From the NCBI RefSeq assembly GCF_041075285.1, contig NZ_CP163512.1, positions 868,001 to 932,000 of the forward strand: a stretch of 64,000 nt of DNA, in the 5' to 3' direction. Below the pieces are notes generated by a model. The model worked only from the letters and a program-made list of their open reading frames with translations. It was not told the origin of the DNA and did no database searches. Positions 50,643-59,848 of this stretch are shown piece by piece (the stretch's first letter is position 1; each line of letters starts with the position of its first letter). The position numbers were made by a program, and so were the translations under genes. This DNA comes from Providencia rettgeri (lineage in GTDB: Bacteria > Pseudomonadota > Gammaproteobacteria > Enterobacterales > Enterobacteriaceae).

Positions 50643-50688
50643 AAAAATCTCTCCTGTAGGGGGATTTATTGTTTTAAATAGTTATTGT

Positions 50689-52137
50689 TTATTTTGAGTA
50701 TCTATCTTCAAGTATTGCTTGAGTACCACTATTCAAAATCTGTGTTATCTTTAGGGCAATATTTTCGGCTAATGAATCTATTTGATTGAGATCTATTCCC
50801 CATAAATCAGTCATAGCGAGCACATTGTAAGTGAGCTGTGTAATATCGGTATCATAAAGCCTATCCCAAGCTTTAAATCGTTCAAGTAAATATTCATCAT
50901 CCTTCAATGGAATAGAAAGATGATTAAACTTTCCACGATAAAAAACAATTAAAGCTGCGAGTGAAAATGAAATGCAATAGGGAATATTATTGTTCTGTTG
51001 AGCATAAGAGAGTAACTGAGGCAGTAGCCGTGTTTTAAATTTAGTCAAAGAGTTAAGGGAAATAGACAATAACTCATGCTCTATATAAGGGTTATTAAAG
51101 CGGTTAATAACGTCTTTAGCAAACTGGTTTAACTCAGAAGCGTCTTGAGATAAAACAGGGATTACTTCCTGTGTGATAAGCTCTTTAATATAAGCCAAGA
51201 ATATTGGATTTGAAGTAACTTCCCGGACTGTTTTAATTCCAGCTAGATAAGCGACAGGCACCATTGATGTGTGTGCGCCGTTAAGTATCGCAACTTTACG
51301 TTCTTTATAGGGCTTAATATCATCAACGATTTTGATATTTAAAGGGAGTGAATTAAGCTTTAATTTCTCTTCTAGAATTTTGGGACCTTGTATCACAAAT
51401 AAATAGAAGTGCTCGGCAGTAACAAGAAACTCATCTTTGTAGCCTAATTTACTTTCTAATTTTTCAATTTCATTTTTAGGATAGCCTGTAACTATTCTAT
51501 CCACTAATGTAGAACAAAAGGTATTACATTCATTTAGCCAAGTAATAAACTCATTTGGTAGAGACCAATCTTGAGCATATTTAATGACAAACTCTTTGAG
51601 TTTTTCGCCATTGTAGTCAATTAGCTCGCAAGGAATGATAAATAATCCTTTTTCTTGGTCTCCATTAAAATATTGGAAACGGTGAAATAAAAATTGAGTT
51701 AATTTACCTGGGAAGCTTTTGGCTGGAACTTCTTCCAAACGAATCTCAGGGTTATACACAATACCCGCTTCGGTTGTGTTAGAAAATATCCATTCCAACT
51801 CTGGATTTTCTGCACACTTTATAAACTTATCATATTCAGAATAAATGAGGATCTCTCTGTTGACTGAGTTTATGAGTCTAATGTCAGCGACACGCTGTTG
51901 TTTTTCATTAATTCCCCTAGTGATGGCAGTGTATAGTCCGTCTTGCTTATTGATTGAAGGGTGTACAGAGTTGATAGGTCTCACAAGGGTGATACCACTA
52001 TTGAAATCTGTTTTTTCATTAAGCTGATCAATCATCCAATCAATAAATGCACGTAAAAAATTACCTTCCCCAAATTGCAAAATTTTCTCAGGGTATTGCT
52101 TCGTGACTATTGACTTTCGGTTCAGGTAATTATCCAT
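50689..52137 (-). CDS. uxaB: UxaB-like tagaturonate reductase (altronate oxidoreductase)
   Basis: NAD-dependent reductase of the mannitol-dehydrogenase family that interconverts D-tagaturonate and D-altronate. The protein follows E. coli UxaB closely: QFGEGNFLRAFIDW, SNTTEAGI, IIPCELIDYNGEKL, CSTLVDRIVTGYP, TAEHFYLFVIQGPK and the catalytic Lys/His region IVDDIKPYKERKVAILNGAHT. Of two ATGs, 52137 has the better spacing to AGAGGA than 52143. Together with LgoD it would convert L-galactonate to D-altronate; altronate dehydratase (UxaA) and uronate isomerase are not in the window. Confidence 0.9.
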   Translation of the reverse strand: MDNYLNRKSIVTKQYPEKILQFGEGNFLRAFIDWMIDQLNEKTDFNSGITLVRPINSVHPSINKQDGLYTAITRGINEKQQRVADIRLINSVNREILIYSEYDKFIKCAENPELEWIFSNTTEAGIVYNPEIRLEEVPAKSFPGKLTQFLFHRFQYFNGDQEKGLFIIPCELIDYNGEKLKEFVIKYAQDWSLPNEFITWLNECNTFCSTLVDRIVTGYPKNEIEKLESKLGYKDEFLVTAEHFYLFVIQGPKILEEKLKLNSLPLNIKIVDDIKPYKERKVAILNGAHTSMVPVAYLAGIKTVREVTSNPIFLAYIKELITQEVIPVLSQDASELNQFAKDVINRFNNPYIEHELLSISLNSLTKFKTRLLPQLLSYAQQNNNIPYCISFSLAALIVFYRGKFNHLSIPLKDDEYLLERFKAWDRLYDTDITQLTYNVLAMTDLWGIDLNQIDSLAENIALKITQILNSGTQAILEDRYSK

Positions 52138-52430
52138 AGCCATTCCTCTAGTTATTTTATGTAGTTATGTTCTGGTGTGGATTCAGACTAGAAGTATTTT
52201 GGGAAAGGAACTATTAATTGCATCAATTTTGTGGAATAAATACCTTTTTCATGTTTTTAATGCGTTTTTTATGAATAAAAAGCGACATATAACCTTAGTT
52301 TAAATATATAGGGGTAATCTATCAATTTGATAAGTATTCAATTTTTTCGATTCTCCTTTGATGTTCTGAAAAGCCATGTATCATTAACTTGGTTTTTTTT
52401 AATAAAAATCAGTGGAGTAGAATAAATAAG

Positions 52431-52462
52431 AATAGTAAGGAAATATATATTTCCTTACTATT
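52431..52462. terminator. 32-bp perfect palindrome after lgoR
   Basis: A 14-base arm starting AATAGTAAGGAAAT is followed by ATAT and its exact reverse complement, so all 32 bases are palindromic. On the minus strand it begins 26 bases after the regulator stop and is followed by TTCTTATTTATT, which fits a terminator. It is also about 290 bases upstream of uxaB, so a regulator site cannot be excluded. The rest of 52138-52488 is AT-rich and should hold the uxaB-TRAP promoter. Confidence 0.6.
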
Positions 52463-52488
52463 AACGGACAAACTCATTCTAGCAGTAT

Positions 52489-53394
52489 TTATTCATAGGT
52501 CTGTTGAATCGAGCTGATCATCGTTCGTTTTGCGGTATCTAGATGGTGGCGCAGTTCATTCATTGCGACAAGATCATTACGGCTAATTAGTGCACTTAAA
52601 ATAGTCATATGTTCTTCAATTGCAAGCACATTTCTTTCTTTTAAGTCAGATTCATCCCACTGGTACTGAAAATGGAAAATGACAGTAATAATTTCGAGTG
52701 ATTGATTAAAAAAGGGATTATTAGCTGCCGAGAGAATTAAACTGTGTAATTCATAATCAAGCTGTGAAAAATCCCGATAGTTAATAGTTACCGTTTCTCG
52801 GAGCGCGCGGTGTTTTAAAAGCAGTTCTTTCGCTAAAATCCAACGATGATCATCTGCGGGTAAATTTAGAAAATGTGTTAAGGCATTTGTTTCTAGTAAC
52901 TCTCTAAACTCAAAGAGTTTTTCGGCATATTCACGTGAGAATTTCATCATGTGCCAGTTGCCACGGTGGGTATTTTTAATCAGTCCATAACGAGAAAATT
53001 CAACTAAAAACTCACGAACTACACTGGAATTAACATGGCTTTTTTTAGCTAATTGAAGCTCTGTAAAGGTGTCACCAGGCATCAGTTCTTTGGTTTTTAT
53101 CATTTGATAAAAAGCTTTTTCGAATAAAACGATTTGTTGGTCGGGAAGATTAGATTCTACAGGAAAGAAATCATTTTTATTTGGGTAGCGAATAACATGG
53201 AATTCATTTCCTTGTTTTTCAATGATTTTCTTTTCTAAAAGGTAGTCAATCGTATGCCTAACAGTGGTTCGGCTGATATTAAACATCTCCGCTAAAGAGG
53301 ATTGAGAAGGAAAGGGAGAAGTCAGTAGATTTTTGTGAATTGCGTCTAAAAACTCATTAATGGAGCTGTAGCGTAAGTTTTTACTTCTCACCAT
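52489..53394 (-). CDS. lgoR: LgoR-like GntR/FadR regulator with two winged helices
   Basis: A 301-residue regulator. Unusually it has an extra N-terminal winged helix (about 12-66: PSQSSLAEMFNISRTTVRHTIDYLLEKKII) before the normal GntR domain (about 88-150: QLAKKSHVNSSVVREFLVEFSRYGLI) and a helical FCD effector domain (Asp and His in QLDYELHSLIL). This layout and stretches such as FHFQYQWDESDLKERN match E. coli LgoR (YjjM), regulator of L-galactonate use. It is divergent from lgoD. The likely effector is L-galactonate or a related acid. Confidence 0.85.
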   Translation of the reverse strand: MVRSKNLRYSSINEFLDAIHKNLLTSPFPSQSSLAEMFNISRTTVRHTIDYLLEKKIIEKQGNEFHVIRYPNKNDFFPVESNLPDQQIVLFEKAFYQMIKTKELMPGDTFTELQLAKKSHVNSSVVREFLVEFSRYGLIKNTHRGNWHMMKFSREYAEKLFEFRELLETNALTHFLNLPADDHRWILAKELLLKHRALRETVTINYRDFSQLDYELHSLILSAANNPFFNQSLEIITVIFHFQYQWDESDLKERNVLAIEEHMTILSALISRNDLVAMNELRHHLDTAKRTMISSIQQTYE

Positions 53395-53537
53395 TACTCT
53401 GTTCCTTTTAGTGTTTTTTAAGTTTAAAAAACCGATTTAAAACCGATTTAAAATCATTTAATCACAAAAAATGGTTATTTAATATCTAGACTGTGTTTTT
53501 TAAATTAAAAAAGACAAATTAATAAATGGAGGGTGAA
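53395..53537. promoter_or_regulatory. lgoR-lgoD divergent promoter with direct repeats
   Basis: ACCGATTTAAA occurs twice in tandem (53431 and 53442), with a period of 11 bases, and a weaker third unit (AAATCATTT) follows. The repeats lie in the 143-base gap between the divergent regulator and dehydrogenase genes. They are the best candidates for the LgoR operator. Confidence 0.5.
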
Positions 53538-54566
53538 ATGAAACAATTGATTTGTCAGGAACCAAAAAAATTAGTTTATCAGCAAGTGGAAGAGCCTACC
53601 CTTAAACAAGGACATGTAAAAATCAAAATACACGCAGTGGGGATCTGTGGGACAGATATTCATGCATGGGGAGGGAATCAACCTTTTTTTCAGTATCCGC
53701 GAGTATTAGGACATGAAATTTCGGGAACGATTTGTGCTATCGCTGATGATGTAAATCAATGGATGGTGGGACAGCGTGTTGCGGTAATGCCTTATGTATC
53801 ATGTTATGAATGTGGTGCATGTAAAAGCGGGAAAACAAATTGCTGTGAAAAAATCTCAGTGATTGGTGTGCATGAAGATGGTGGATTTTGTGAATATCTT
53901 AGTGTACCTGAAAAGAATGTATTGGCTATTGAGTCAAGTGTTTCTGATATTGAGGGAGCATTGATTGAGCCTTTTGCAATCAGTGCCCACGCAGTAAGGC
54001 GTGCACAGGTAAAATCCAATGATGCCATTCTTGTGGTGGGAGCAGGACCTATAGGTCTTGGTGTTGCAGCCATTGCGAAAGAAGATGGTGCAAATGTGTT
54101 GGTGGCAGATACTAGCTTAGCAAGACGTCAACATGTTGAAAAAGCGTTAGGTGTAAAAACATGTGATCCTGCAGCAGAAAATTTTCTACCGTTTGTTGAA
54201 ATGTATTTTGGCGGCATGCTAGCAGAAAAAGTCATTGATGCGACTGGTAACCCTCATGCAATGAACAATACTATCAATCTGATCCGTCATGGCGGGTTGG
54301 TTGTATTTGTGGGGCTATTTAAAGGTAACCTCTCGTTTTTTGATCCTGATTTTCATAAAAAAGAAACCACAATGATGGGAAGCCGCAATGCGACTCTTGA
54401 GGACTTTAATAAAGTCGCAAGAATGATGGCTCAAGGTAAGATCACAAGTGAGATGATGCTTACCCATCAATTTGATTTTGATACTATCGGTGAACGTTAT
54501 AAACAAGATGTCATTAATAATAGTGAATTAATAAAAGGTGTAATTTTATTTAACGTTGGGCAGTAA
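53538..54566 (+). CDS. lgoD: LgoD, L-galactonate 5-dehydrogenase
   Basis: Zinc-dependent dehydrogenase that oxidises L-galactonate to D-tagaturonate. Matches E. coli LgoD (YjjN) along its length: VGICGTDIHAWGGNQPFF with catalytic zinc Cys, GHE, the structural zinc set CYECGACKSGKTNCC, NAD motif VVGAGPIGLG, and HKKETTMMGSRNAT. Start at ATG 53538 (GGAGG 5 bases upstream) gives 342 residues; an ATG at 53526 is before the ribosome site. Product feeds the UxaB-like reductase encoded next door. Other sorbitol-dehydrogenase-like functions are less likely given the close match. Confidence 0.93.
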   Translation: MKQLICQEPKKLVYQQVEEPTLKQGHVKIKIHAVGICGTDIHAWGGNQPFFQYPRVLGHEISGTICAIADDVNQWMVGQRVAVMPYVSCYECGACKSGKTNCCEKISVIGVHEDGGFCEYLSVPEKNVLAIESSVSDIEGALIEPFAISAHAVRRAQVKSNDAILVVGAGPIGLGVAAIAKEDGANVLVADTSLARRQHVEKALGVKTCDPAAENFLPFVEMYFGGMLAEKVIDATGNPHAMNNTINLIRHGGLVVFVGLFKGNLSFFDPDFHKKETTMMGSRNATLEDFNKVARMMAQGKITSEMMLTHQFDFDTIGERYKQDVINNSELIKGVILFNVGQ

Positions 54567-54576
54567 CCATAAAAAA

Positions 54577-54646
54577 CACCCTGCCAGCATACCGCTTACA
54601 GGGTGGGGATAACCGTCTTATTAGCCCACATCTGTCGTGGGCTTTT
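54577..54646. terminator. Two hairpins between lgoD and suhB
   Basis: First, CACCCTG (54577) pairs with CAGGGTG (54599). Second, GCCCAC / GTGGGC (54624-54642) with a 7-base loop is followed by TTTT. They separate the convergent lgoD and suhB and can stop both transcripts. Confidence 0.8.
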
Positions 54647-54660
54647 AACAGAAATAGTGA

Positions 54661-55464
54661 TTAACGCTTTAGCGCTTCAGATAATTCATCTTTCATCACT
54701 GACAGCATATCGCGAAGGACGCGAGGGCTACCTGCCACTAAGTTGCCTGAGGCTAAATAGTTATGGCCACCGATAAAATCAGTCATGATGCCACCTGCTT
54801 CACGCAGGATAAGCTCACCACCTAAGAAATCCCATGGTTTTAAACCGATTTCAAAGAACGCATCGACACGACCAGAAGCAACATAACATAAATCTAATGC
54901 AGCAGAGCCTGTGCGACGGAAATCGGCACATTTATCAAACATCGCAGTCATGATATTCATATACACTGCGGCGTGCTGTTTTTGCTTGAATGGAAAACCC
55001 GTTGCAACGATTGCGCCATCAAGGTCACGTTTCTCATCAATACGGATACGGTAACCGTTAAGTTGAGCCCCTTGCCCACGAACTGCGCTGAATATTTCAT
55101 TACGCATTGGATCGTAAACCACGGCAACTTCTGTACGGCCTTTAACGCGAACCGCGATAGAAACAGCGAAATGAGGGAGACGTTTAGTGAAGTTGGTAGT
55201 GCCATCCAGTGGATCGATTACCCATTGAATATCATCATCTTTACCTAATAGCTCACCACTCTCTTCAGTGATGATTGTGTGGTCTGGGTAAGATTTGCGG
55301 ATGATTTCAATAATTAATTGCTCAGATTCTTGGTCAACGTTAGTGACGAAATCGTTCGTCCCTTTTTGAGTGACTTTAATATTACTAGGCATTTCATAGT
55401 TTTTAGCTATGTGATTACCGGCCTTACGTGCGGCACGTATGGCGATGTTAAGCATCGGATGCAT
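54661..55464 (-). CDS. suhB: SuhB, inositol-1-monophosphatase / rRNA transcription factor
   Basis: Hydrolyses inositol monophosphate in vitro; in E. coli it also joins the rRNA antitermination complex. The 267 residues begin MHPMLNIAIRAARKAGNHIA and contain the Mg-binding motifs EESGE, WVIDPLDGTTNF and LKPWDFLGGELILREAGG. It is divergent from trmJ, as in E. coli. Confidence 0.96.
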   Translation of the reverse strand: MHPMLNIAIRAARKAGNHIAKNYEMPSNIKVTQKGTNDFVTNVDQESEQLIIEIIRKSYPDHTIITEESGELLGKDDDIQWVIDPLDGTTNFTKRLPHFAVSIAVRVKGRTEVAVVYDPMRNEIFSAVRGQGAQLNGYRIRIDEKRDLDGAIVATGFPFKQKQHAAVYMNIMTAMFDKCADFRRTGSAALDLCYVASGRVDAFFEIGLKPWDFLGGELILREAGGIMTDFIGGHNYLASGNLVAGSPRVLRDMLSVMKDELSEALKR

Positions 55465-55587
55465 GGGCTTTTTCCACTGGAATGTTAAAGAACAAAAAAC
55501 TTGAGAGCCGAAGTATATAGATGTTCGTCACAATAAGCAATTTTGTGTTAAGCTATGCCGATAATTTTTTCATTAAACGTATAAACC

Positions 55588-56319
55588 ATGTTAGAAAACA
55601 TTCGTATCGTTCTTGTTGAGACTTCACACACGGGTAATATGGGTTCTACTGCCCGCGCAATGAAAACCATGGGGCTTTCAAACCTGTATCTTGTTAATCC
55701 ACTTGTCGAACCCGACTCTCATTCAATCGCGCTATCTGCTGGGGCGAGTGACGTCATTGGTAACGCCACCATTGTAAAAACCTTAGATGAAGCCCTTGAG
55801 GGGTGTAAATTGGTGATCGGCACCAGCGCACGTTCGCGGACATTGTCTTGGCCTATGGTTGAGCCTCGTGAATGTGGTGTAAAATCTGTCGAGCAATCAA
55901 AAAGCGCCCCTGTTGCGATTGTTTTTGGTCGTGAACGAGTTGGGTTAACCAATGAAGAGCTGCAAAAATGCCAATACCATTTATATATCCCAACGAACCC
56001 CGAATATGGTTCTTTGAATCTGGCGATGGCGGTACAATTGGTCAGTTATGAGATCCGTATGGCGTATTTAGCCATGGATGAAAAAAATGCCGTGACCTCA
56101 AATGATGATGAGGTAGAATATCCCCCCTCTGAAGATGTTGAACGTTTTTATGTGCACCTTGAAAGCGTATTAAACGAATCGGGCTTTATTCGCAAAGCGC
56201 ATCCTGGCTTAATCATGAATAAGCTTCGTCGTTTATTTACCCGCGCACATATTGAAACTCAAGAGCTACACATTCTGCGCGGTATCTTAACGTCGATGGA
56301 AAAATGGGCGAAAAAGTGA
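55588..56319 (+). CDS. trmJ: TrmJ, tRNA (Cm32/Um32) methyltransferase
   Basis: SPOUT-class enzyme that 2'-O-methylates position 32 of the anticodon loop. The 243 residues have the knot motifs [34 protein letters not shown] and [22 protein letters not shown]. It lies just upstream of iscR, as in E. coli, with the iscR control region between. Confidence 0.96.
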   Translation: MLENIRIVLVETSHTGNMGSTARAMKTMGLSNLYLVNPLVEPDSHSIALSAGASDVIGNATIVKTLDEALEGCKLVIGTSARSRTLSWPMVEPRECGVKSVEQSKSAPVAIVFGRERVGLTNEELQKCQYHLYIPTNPEYGSLNLAMAVQLVSYEIRMAYLAMDEKNAVTSNDDEVEYPPSEDVERFYVHLESVLNESGFIRKAHPGLIMNKLRRLFTRAHIETQELHILRGILTSMEKWAKK

Positions 56320-56349
56320 GGCCAAATCCGTGGTGAACGTCGGTGAATA

Positions 56350-56399
56350 ATACTTGAGTAAAATGGTCAGGTAAATAGTTGACTAAATTACTCAGGAAT
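56350..56399 (+). promoter_or_regulatory. Two tandem IscR type-1 sites at the iscR promoter
   Basis: Two adjacent 25-base sites (56350-56374 and 56375-56399) fit the [Fe-S]-IscR motif ATASYYGACTRWWWYAGTCRR-type palindrome with 3 and 2 mismatches. E. coli has the same tandem arrangement at PiscR. Holo-IscR bound here represses its own operon, so Fe-S demand feeds back on isc expression. Confidence 0.85.
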
Positions 56400-56438
56400 G
56401 TCACAATTCAGCCATATTTTATCACGGAGTAATATGTT

Positions 56439-56936
56439 ATGAGACTCACTTCCAAAGGGCGTTACGCAGTAACTGCGATGTTAGATGTCGCATTACACTC
56501 TCAGTCAGGTCCAGTACCGTTAGCTGATATTTCTGAACGTCAGGGAATTTCCCTCTCTTATCTTGAGCAACTTTTCTCTCGTTTACGCAAAAACGAGCTA
56601 GTTTCTAGCGTTCGTGGTCCGGGCGGTGGTTATTTGCTTGGTAGAGACGCAGATCAAATTTTTGTTGCAGAGGTAATCGCTGCGGTTGATGAATCTGTTG
56701 ATGCAACTCGTTGCCAAGGTAATAAAGAGGGTTGCCAAAATGGCGACCGCTGCTTAACCCATGCATTATGGCGTGACTTAAGTGATAGGATCACCAGTTT
56801 CCTTAGCAGCATCAGTCTTGATGAACTTGTAAAAAATCAAGAAGTTATGGATGTGGCAGATAGACAAGATAATGAACAGCGTAAAACTATGCCAAATGGC
56901 ATCAAGCCTGAATCCATTATCAATGTACGTGCTTAA
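56439..56936 (+). CDS. iscR: IscR, Fe-S cluster-sensing regulator
   Basis: Rrf2-family repressor and activator of the Fe-S regulon. The 165 residues start [19 protein letters not shown] with the winged helix. Cluster ligands are Cys92, Cys99, Cys105 and His108 ([17 protein letters not shown]). In E. coli they are Cys92, 98, 104 and His107, so one residue has been inserted between the first and second Cys. The tail is longer and polar. It leads iscRSUA-hscBA-fdx-iscX. Confidence 0.97.
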   Translation: MRLTSKGRYAVTAMLDVALHSQSGPVPLADISERQGISLSYLEQLFSRLRKNELVSSVRGPGGGYLLGRDADQIFVAEVIAAVDESVDATRCQGNKEGCQNGDRCLTHALWRDLSDRITSFLSSISLDELVKNQEVMDVADRQDNEQRKTMPNGIKPESIINVRA

Positions 56937-57051
56937 AATATTATATTAAAAGTTGCAGTCGATACCCAATGGTGAGTCCCTAGACGAAGAACTCGGTTCT
57001 GCTATCGGTATCTTTAAAAAATTAAAGGCAAGTTAATTTGCCTTTTGGAGT

Positions 57052-57063
57052 ATGTGAGCAATG
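57052..57063 (+). promoter_or_regulatory. RyhB-complementary site over the iscS start
   Basis: ATGTGAGCAATG, covering the iscS start codon, is the exact complement of CATTGCTCACAT in the core of E. coli RyhB sRNA. In E. coli, RyhB pairs here during iron starvation, so iscSUA is degraded while iscR remains. In the preceding 120 bases, CGATACC (56955) with GGTATC (57007) and the hairpin GGCAAGTTAATTTGCC (57027) could protect the iscR part. Confidence 0.75.
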
Positions 57064-58275
57064 AAATTACCAATCTATCTTGATTACTCAGCAACAACAC
57101 CAGTAGACCCACGTGTCGCTGAAAAAATGATGCAATGCTTAACAATGGATGGGATCTTCGGTAACCCCGCATCCCGTTCTCACCGCTTTGGCTGGCAAGC
57201 TGAAGAAGCAGTGGATATTGCACGTAATCAAATCGCCGAATTAGTGGGGGCTGACCCACGTGAAATCGTGTTTACTTCGGGCGCAACGGAGTCTGATAAC
57301 TTAGCGATTAAAGGCGCAGCCAATTTCTATAAAAAGAAAGGCAATCACATTATTACTTGTAAAACGGAGCACAAAGCCGTTTTAGACACCTGTCGCCAAT
57401 TAGAGCGTGAAGGCTTTGAGGTAACCTATATATCGCCACAAAGCAATGGCTTAATTGCGATGCAAGATCTGGTTGACGCTATTCGCGATGAAACCATCCT
57501 CATTTCTATTATGCACGTCAACAACGAAATTGGTGTAGTGCAAGATATCGAAGCTATCGGTGAATTATGTCGCAGTAAGGGCATTGTTTTCCATGTGGAC
57601 GCAACACAAAGCGTCGGTAAATTACCTATCGACCTAAGTGCATTAAAAGTCGATTTAATGTCATTCTCCGCACACAAATTATATGGTCCGATGGGCATCG
57701 GTGCGTTATATGTTCGCCGTAAACCCCGTATTCGTCTTGAAGCACAACAACACGGTGGTGGTCATGAACGCGGTATGCGTTCAGGGACTTTACCTGTGCA
57801 CCAAATCGTTGGGATGGGTGAAGCTTACCGTATTGCTAAAGAAGAGATGGCGGCGGAATCTGAGCGCCTACGCGGTCTGCGTTTACGTTTATGGAATGGC
57901 ATTAAAGATATCGAAGAAGTTTACCTCAATGGTGATTTGGAACACGGTGCGCCGCACATTCTGAACGTCAGCTTCAACTATGTTGAAGGTGAATCACTGA
58001 TGATGTCATTAAAAGATTTGGCGGTATCTTCAGGCTCTGCATGTACCTCAGCAAGCTTAGAACCTTCTTATGTACTGCGTGCTTTAGGGATGAATGATGA
58101 GCTAGCTCACAGCTCAATTCGTTTCTCTTTAGGTCGTTTTACGACAGAAGAAGAAATCGACTACGCAATCAAAATGATCCATGGCGCAATTGGCCACTTA
58201 CGCGAGCTGTCTCCTTTATGGGAAATGTTTAAAGACGGCGTAGATCTTAACAGCATCGAATGGTCTCACCATTAA
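57061..58275 (+). CDS. iscS: IscS, cysteine desulfurase
   Basis: PLP enzyme that takes sulfur from cysteine for Fe-S clusters and tRNA thiolation. The 404 residues match E. coli. The PLP Lys is in [17 protein letters not shown] and the persulfide Cys in [21 protein letters not shown]. It is preceded by GGAG and a RyhB-complementary sequence; iscU follows after 24 bases. Confidence 0.98.
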   Translation: MKLPIYLDYSATTPVDPRVAEKMMQCLTMDGIFGNPASRSHRFGWQAEEAVDIARNQIAELVGADPREIVFTSGATESDNLAIKGAANFYKKKGNHIITCKTEHKAVLDTCRQLEREGFEVTYISPQSNGLIAMQDLVDAIRDETILISIMHVNNEIGVVQDIEAIGELCRSKGIVFHVDATQSVGKLPIDLSALKVDLMSFSAHKLYGPMGIGALYVRRKPRIRLEAQQHGGGHERGMRSGTLPVHQIVGMGEAYRIAKEEMAAESERLRGLRLRLWNGIKDIEEVYLNGDLEHGAPHILNVSFNYVEGESLMMSLKDLAVSSGSACTSASLEPSYVLRALGMNDELAHSSIRFSLGRFTTEEEIDYAIKMIHGAIGHLRELSPLWEMFKDGVDLNSIEWSHH

Positions 58276-58299
58276 TCAGACGGTTTCAGGAGTTTAAAA

Positions 58300-58686
58300 A
58301 TGGCTTACAGTGAAAAAGTTATCGATCATTATGAAAATCCACGCAACGTTGGTTCGTTTGACAACAGCGATCCAAGTGTAGGTAGTGGTATGGTAGGCGC
58401 ACCGGCTTGTGGTGACGTCATGAAGTTACAAATCAAAGTTAGCGATGACGGCATTATTGAAGATGCGCGCTTTAAAACTTACGGTTGCGGCTCAGCAATT
58501 GCATCAAGTTCACTGGTGACTGAGTGGATGAAAGGCAAAAGCTTAGACGAAGCGGAGGCAATCAAAAATACAGCGATCGCAGAAGAGTTAGAGTTGCCAC
58601 CAGTGAAAATTCACTGCTCAATCTTGGCTGAAGATGCGATTAAAGCTGCTATTGCGGATTACAAAAGCAAACGCCAAAGCAAATAA
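58300..58686 (+). CDS. iscU: IscU, Fe-S cluster scaffold
   Basis: Scaffold on which the Isc cluster is built from IscS sulfur. The 128 residues carry the three ligand Cys in GAPACGDVMKL, YGCGSAIASS and IHCSILAEDA, and the chaperone-recognition LPPVK that HscA binds. It is followed by an unusually long gap of 210 bases before iscA. Confidence 0.98.
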   Translation: MAYSEKVIDHYENPRNVGSFDNSDPSVGSGMVGAPACGDVMKLQIKVSDDGIIEDARFKTYGCGSAIASSSLVTEWMKGKSLDEAEAIKNTAIAEELELPPVKIHCSILAEDAIKAAIADYKSKRQSK

Positions 58687-58896
58687 GGTTTAAAATCAGT
58701 TTATAGGGCAACCCATATTAATAAATAATAAAGTGTTATCGCCCTATATCTGGTCAAAATATCGCACATCCGAAACGTTGAATATCGCTAAGTAAGTGAT
58801 TACTTATCAACAGGATGAACGATATAAAAATAATTTGAAGGCGGATGCGGCAATTATGTAGCATCTGCCTTGTTTGTTTCTAAAGTGAGGTTTGCA
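58687..58896 (+). other. iscU-iscA gap with hairpins
   Basis: In E. coli iscU and iscA are a few tens of bases apart; here 210 bases separate them and hold no gene. Three inverted repeats are visible: TATAGGGC / GCCCTATA (58702 and 58741), AAGTAA / TTACTT (58790-58805) and GGCGGATGC / GCATCTGCC (58840-58869, one G-U), the last followed by TTGTTTGTTTC. They may act as an RNA processing or attenuation point between the RyhB-controlled part and the rest. Confidence 0.55.
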
Positions 58897-59220
58897 ATGT
58901 CTATTTCTCTTACAGAAAGTGCAGCGCAGCGTATCCAATCTTTCCTGAAAAATCGTGGTAAAGGTGAAGGTTTGCGCTTAGGTGTAAGAACTTCAGGTTG
59001 TTCAGGGATGGCTTATGTTCTTGAGTTCGCTGATATAATCAATGAAGAAGACACAGTTTTCGAAGATAAAGGTGTAAAAGTTATTGTCGATGGCAAAAGC
59101 ATCGTTTATCTGGATGGTACCGAGCTGGATTTCGTCAAAGAAGGCTTAAACGAAGGGTTTAAATTCAACAACCCTAACGTCAATAGCGAATGCGGATGCG
59201 GTGAAAGTTTTCACGTATAA
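58897..59220 (+). CDS. iscA: IscA, A-type Fe-S carrier
   Basis: Carries Fe-S clusters to targets. From ATG 58897 (GTGAGG upstream, [12 protein letters not shown]) it has 107 residues, the usual length; an upstream in-frame start at 58870 would lack a ribosome site. Ligand Cys residues are in [10 protein letters not shown] and the C-terminal SECGCGESF. Confidence 0.96.
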   Translation: MSISLTESAAQRIQSFLKNRGKGEGLRLGVRTSGCSGMAYVLEFADIINEEDTVFEDKGVKVIVDGKSIVYLDGTELDFVKEGLNEGFKFNNPNVNSECGCGESFHV

Positions 59221-59314
59221 TGCCTTCATAAACGCATGATTTTTGGCTAATGCCACAAATATTTTAAATAGATTATTTGTGGCATTGGTAATCGGTTCGA
59301 GACACTAAGCACTT

Positions 59315-59836
59315 ATGGATTATTTTACTCTTTTTGGGTTAACCCAACATTACGCAATTGACAGCGAGCAGTTAACACTGCGCTTTCAAGATTTACAGCG
59401 CCAATACCATCCTGATCGTTTTGCTGCTGCTTCTGAGCAGGAAAAAATGCAAGCCCTTCAAAAAGCAGCCACGATCAACGCGGCTTATCAGTCTCTTCGT
59501 CATCCGCTAAAACGTGCGGAATATCTGCTTTCACTGCATGGTTTTGATATTAATAATGAACAACACACGATGCATGATACGGCGTTTTTGATGGAACAAC
59601 TTGAGCTGCGCGAAGAGCTCGACAATATCGAAAACAGCACAAATGCACTTGATTTATTAGCTGTATTTATGAAAAACGTCAAAAAAATGCAGCAAGATAG
59701 AAGCCTGTTAATGGTGAATGAATTGGATGCGATGCAGTGGGATAAAGCCGCTGATACCGTGCGCAAACTGCGTTTTCTCGATAAGTTACAGCAACAAGCT
59801 GAGCAGCTCGAAGAACGGTTACTGGACGAATTTTAA
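59315..59836 (+). CDS. hscB: HscB, J-domain co-chaperone
   Basis: Delivers IscU to HscA and stimulates its ATPase. The 173 residues have the N-terminal J domain with HPD (RQYHPDRF, about residue 32) and a C-terminal three-helix domain that holds IscU. hscA starts 12 bases after the stop. A short inverted repeat (ATGCCACAAAT / ATTTGTGGCAT, 59250-59286) lies just upstream, between iscA and hscB, and may stabilise or attenuate the mRNA. Confidence 0.96.
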   Translation: MDYFTLFGLTQHYAIDSEQLTLRFQDLQRQYHPDRFAAASEQEKMQALQKAATINAAYQSLRHPLKRAEYLLSLHGFDINNEQHTMHDTAFLMEQLELREELDNIENSTNALDLLAVFMKNVKKMQQDRSLLMVNELDAMQWDKAADTVRKLRFLDKLQQQAEQLEERLLDEF

Positions 59837-59848
59837 GAGAAAACGATT

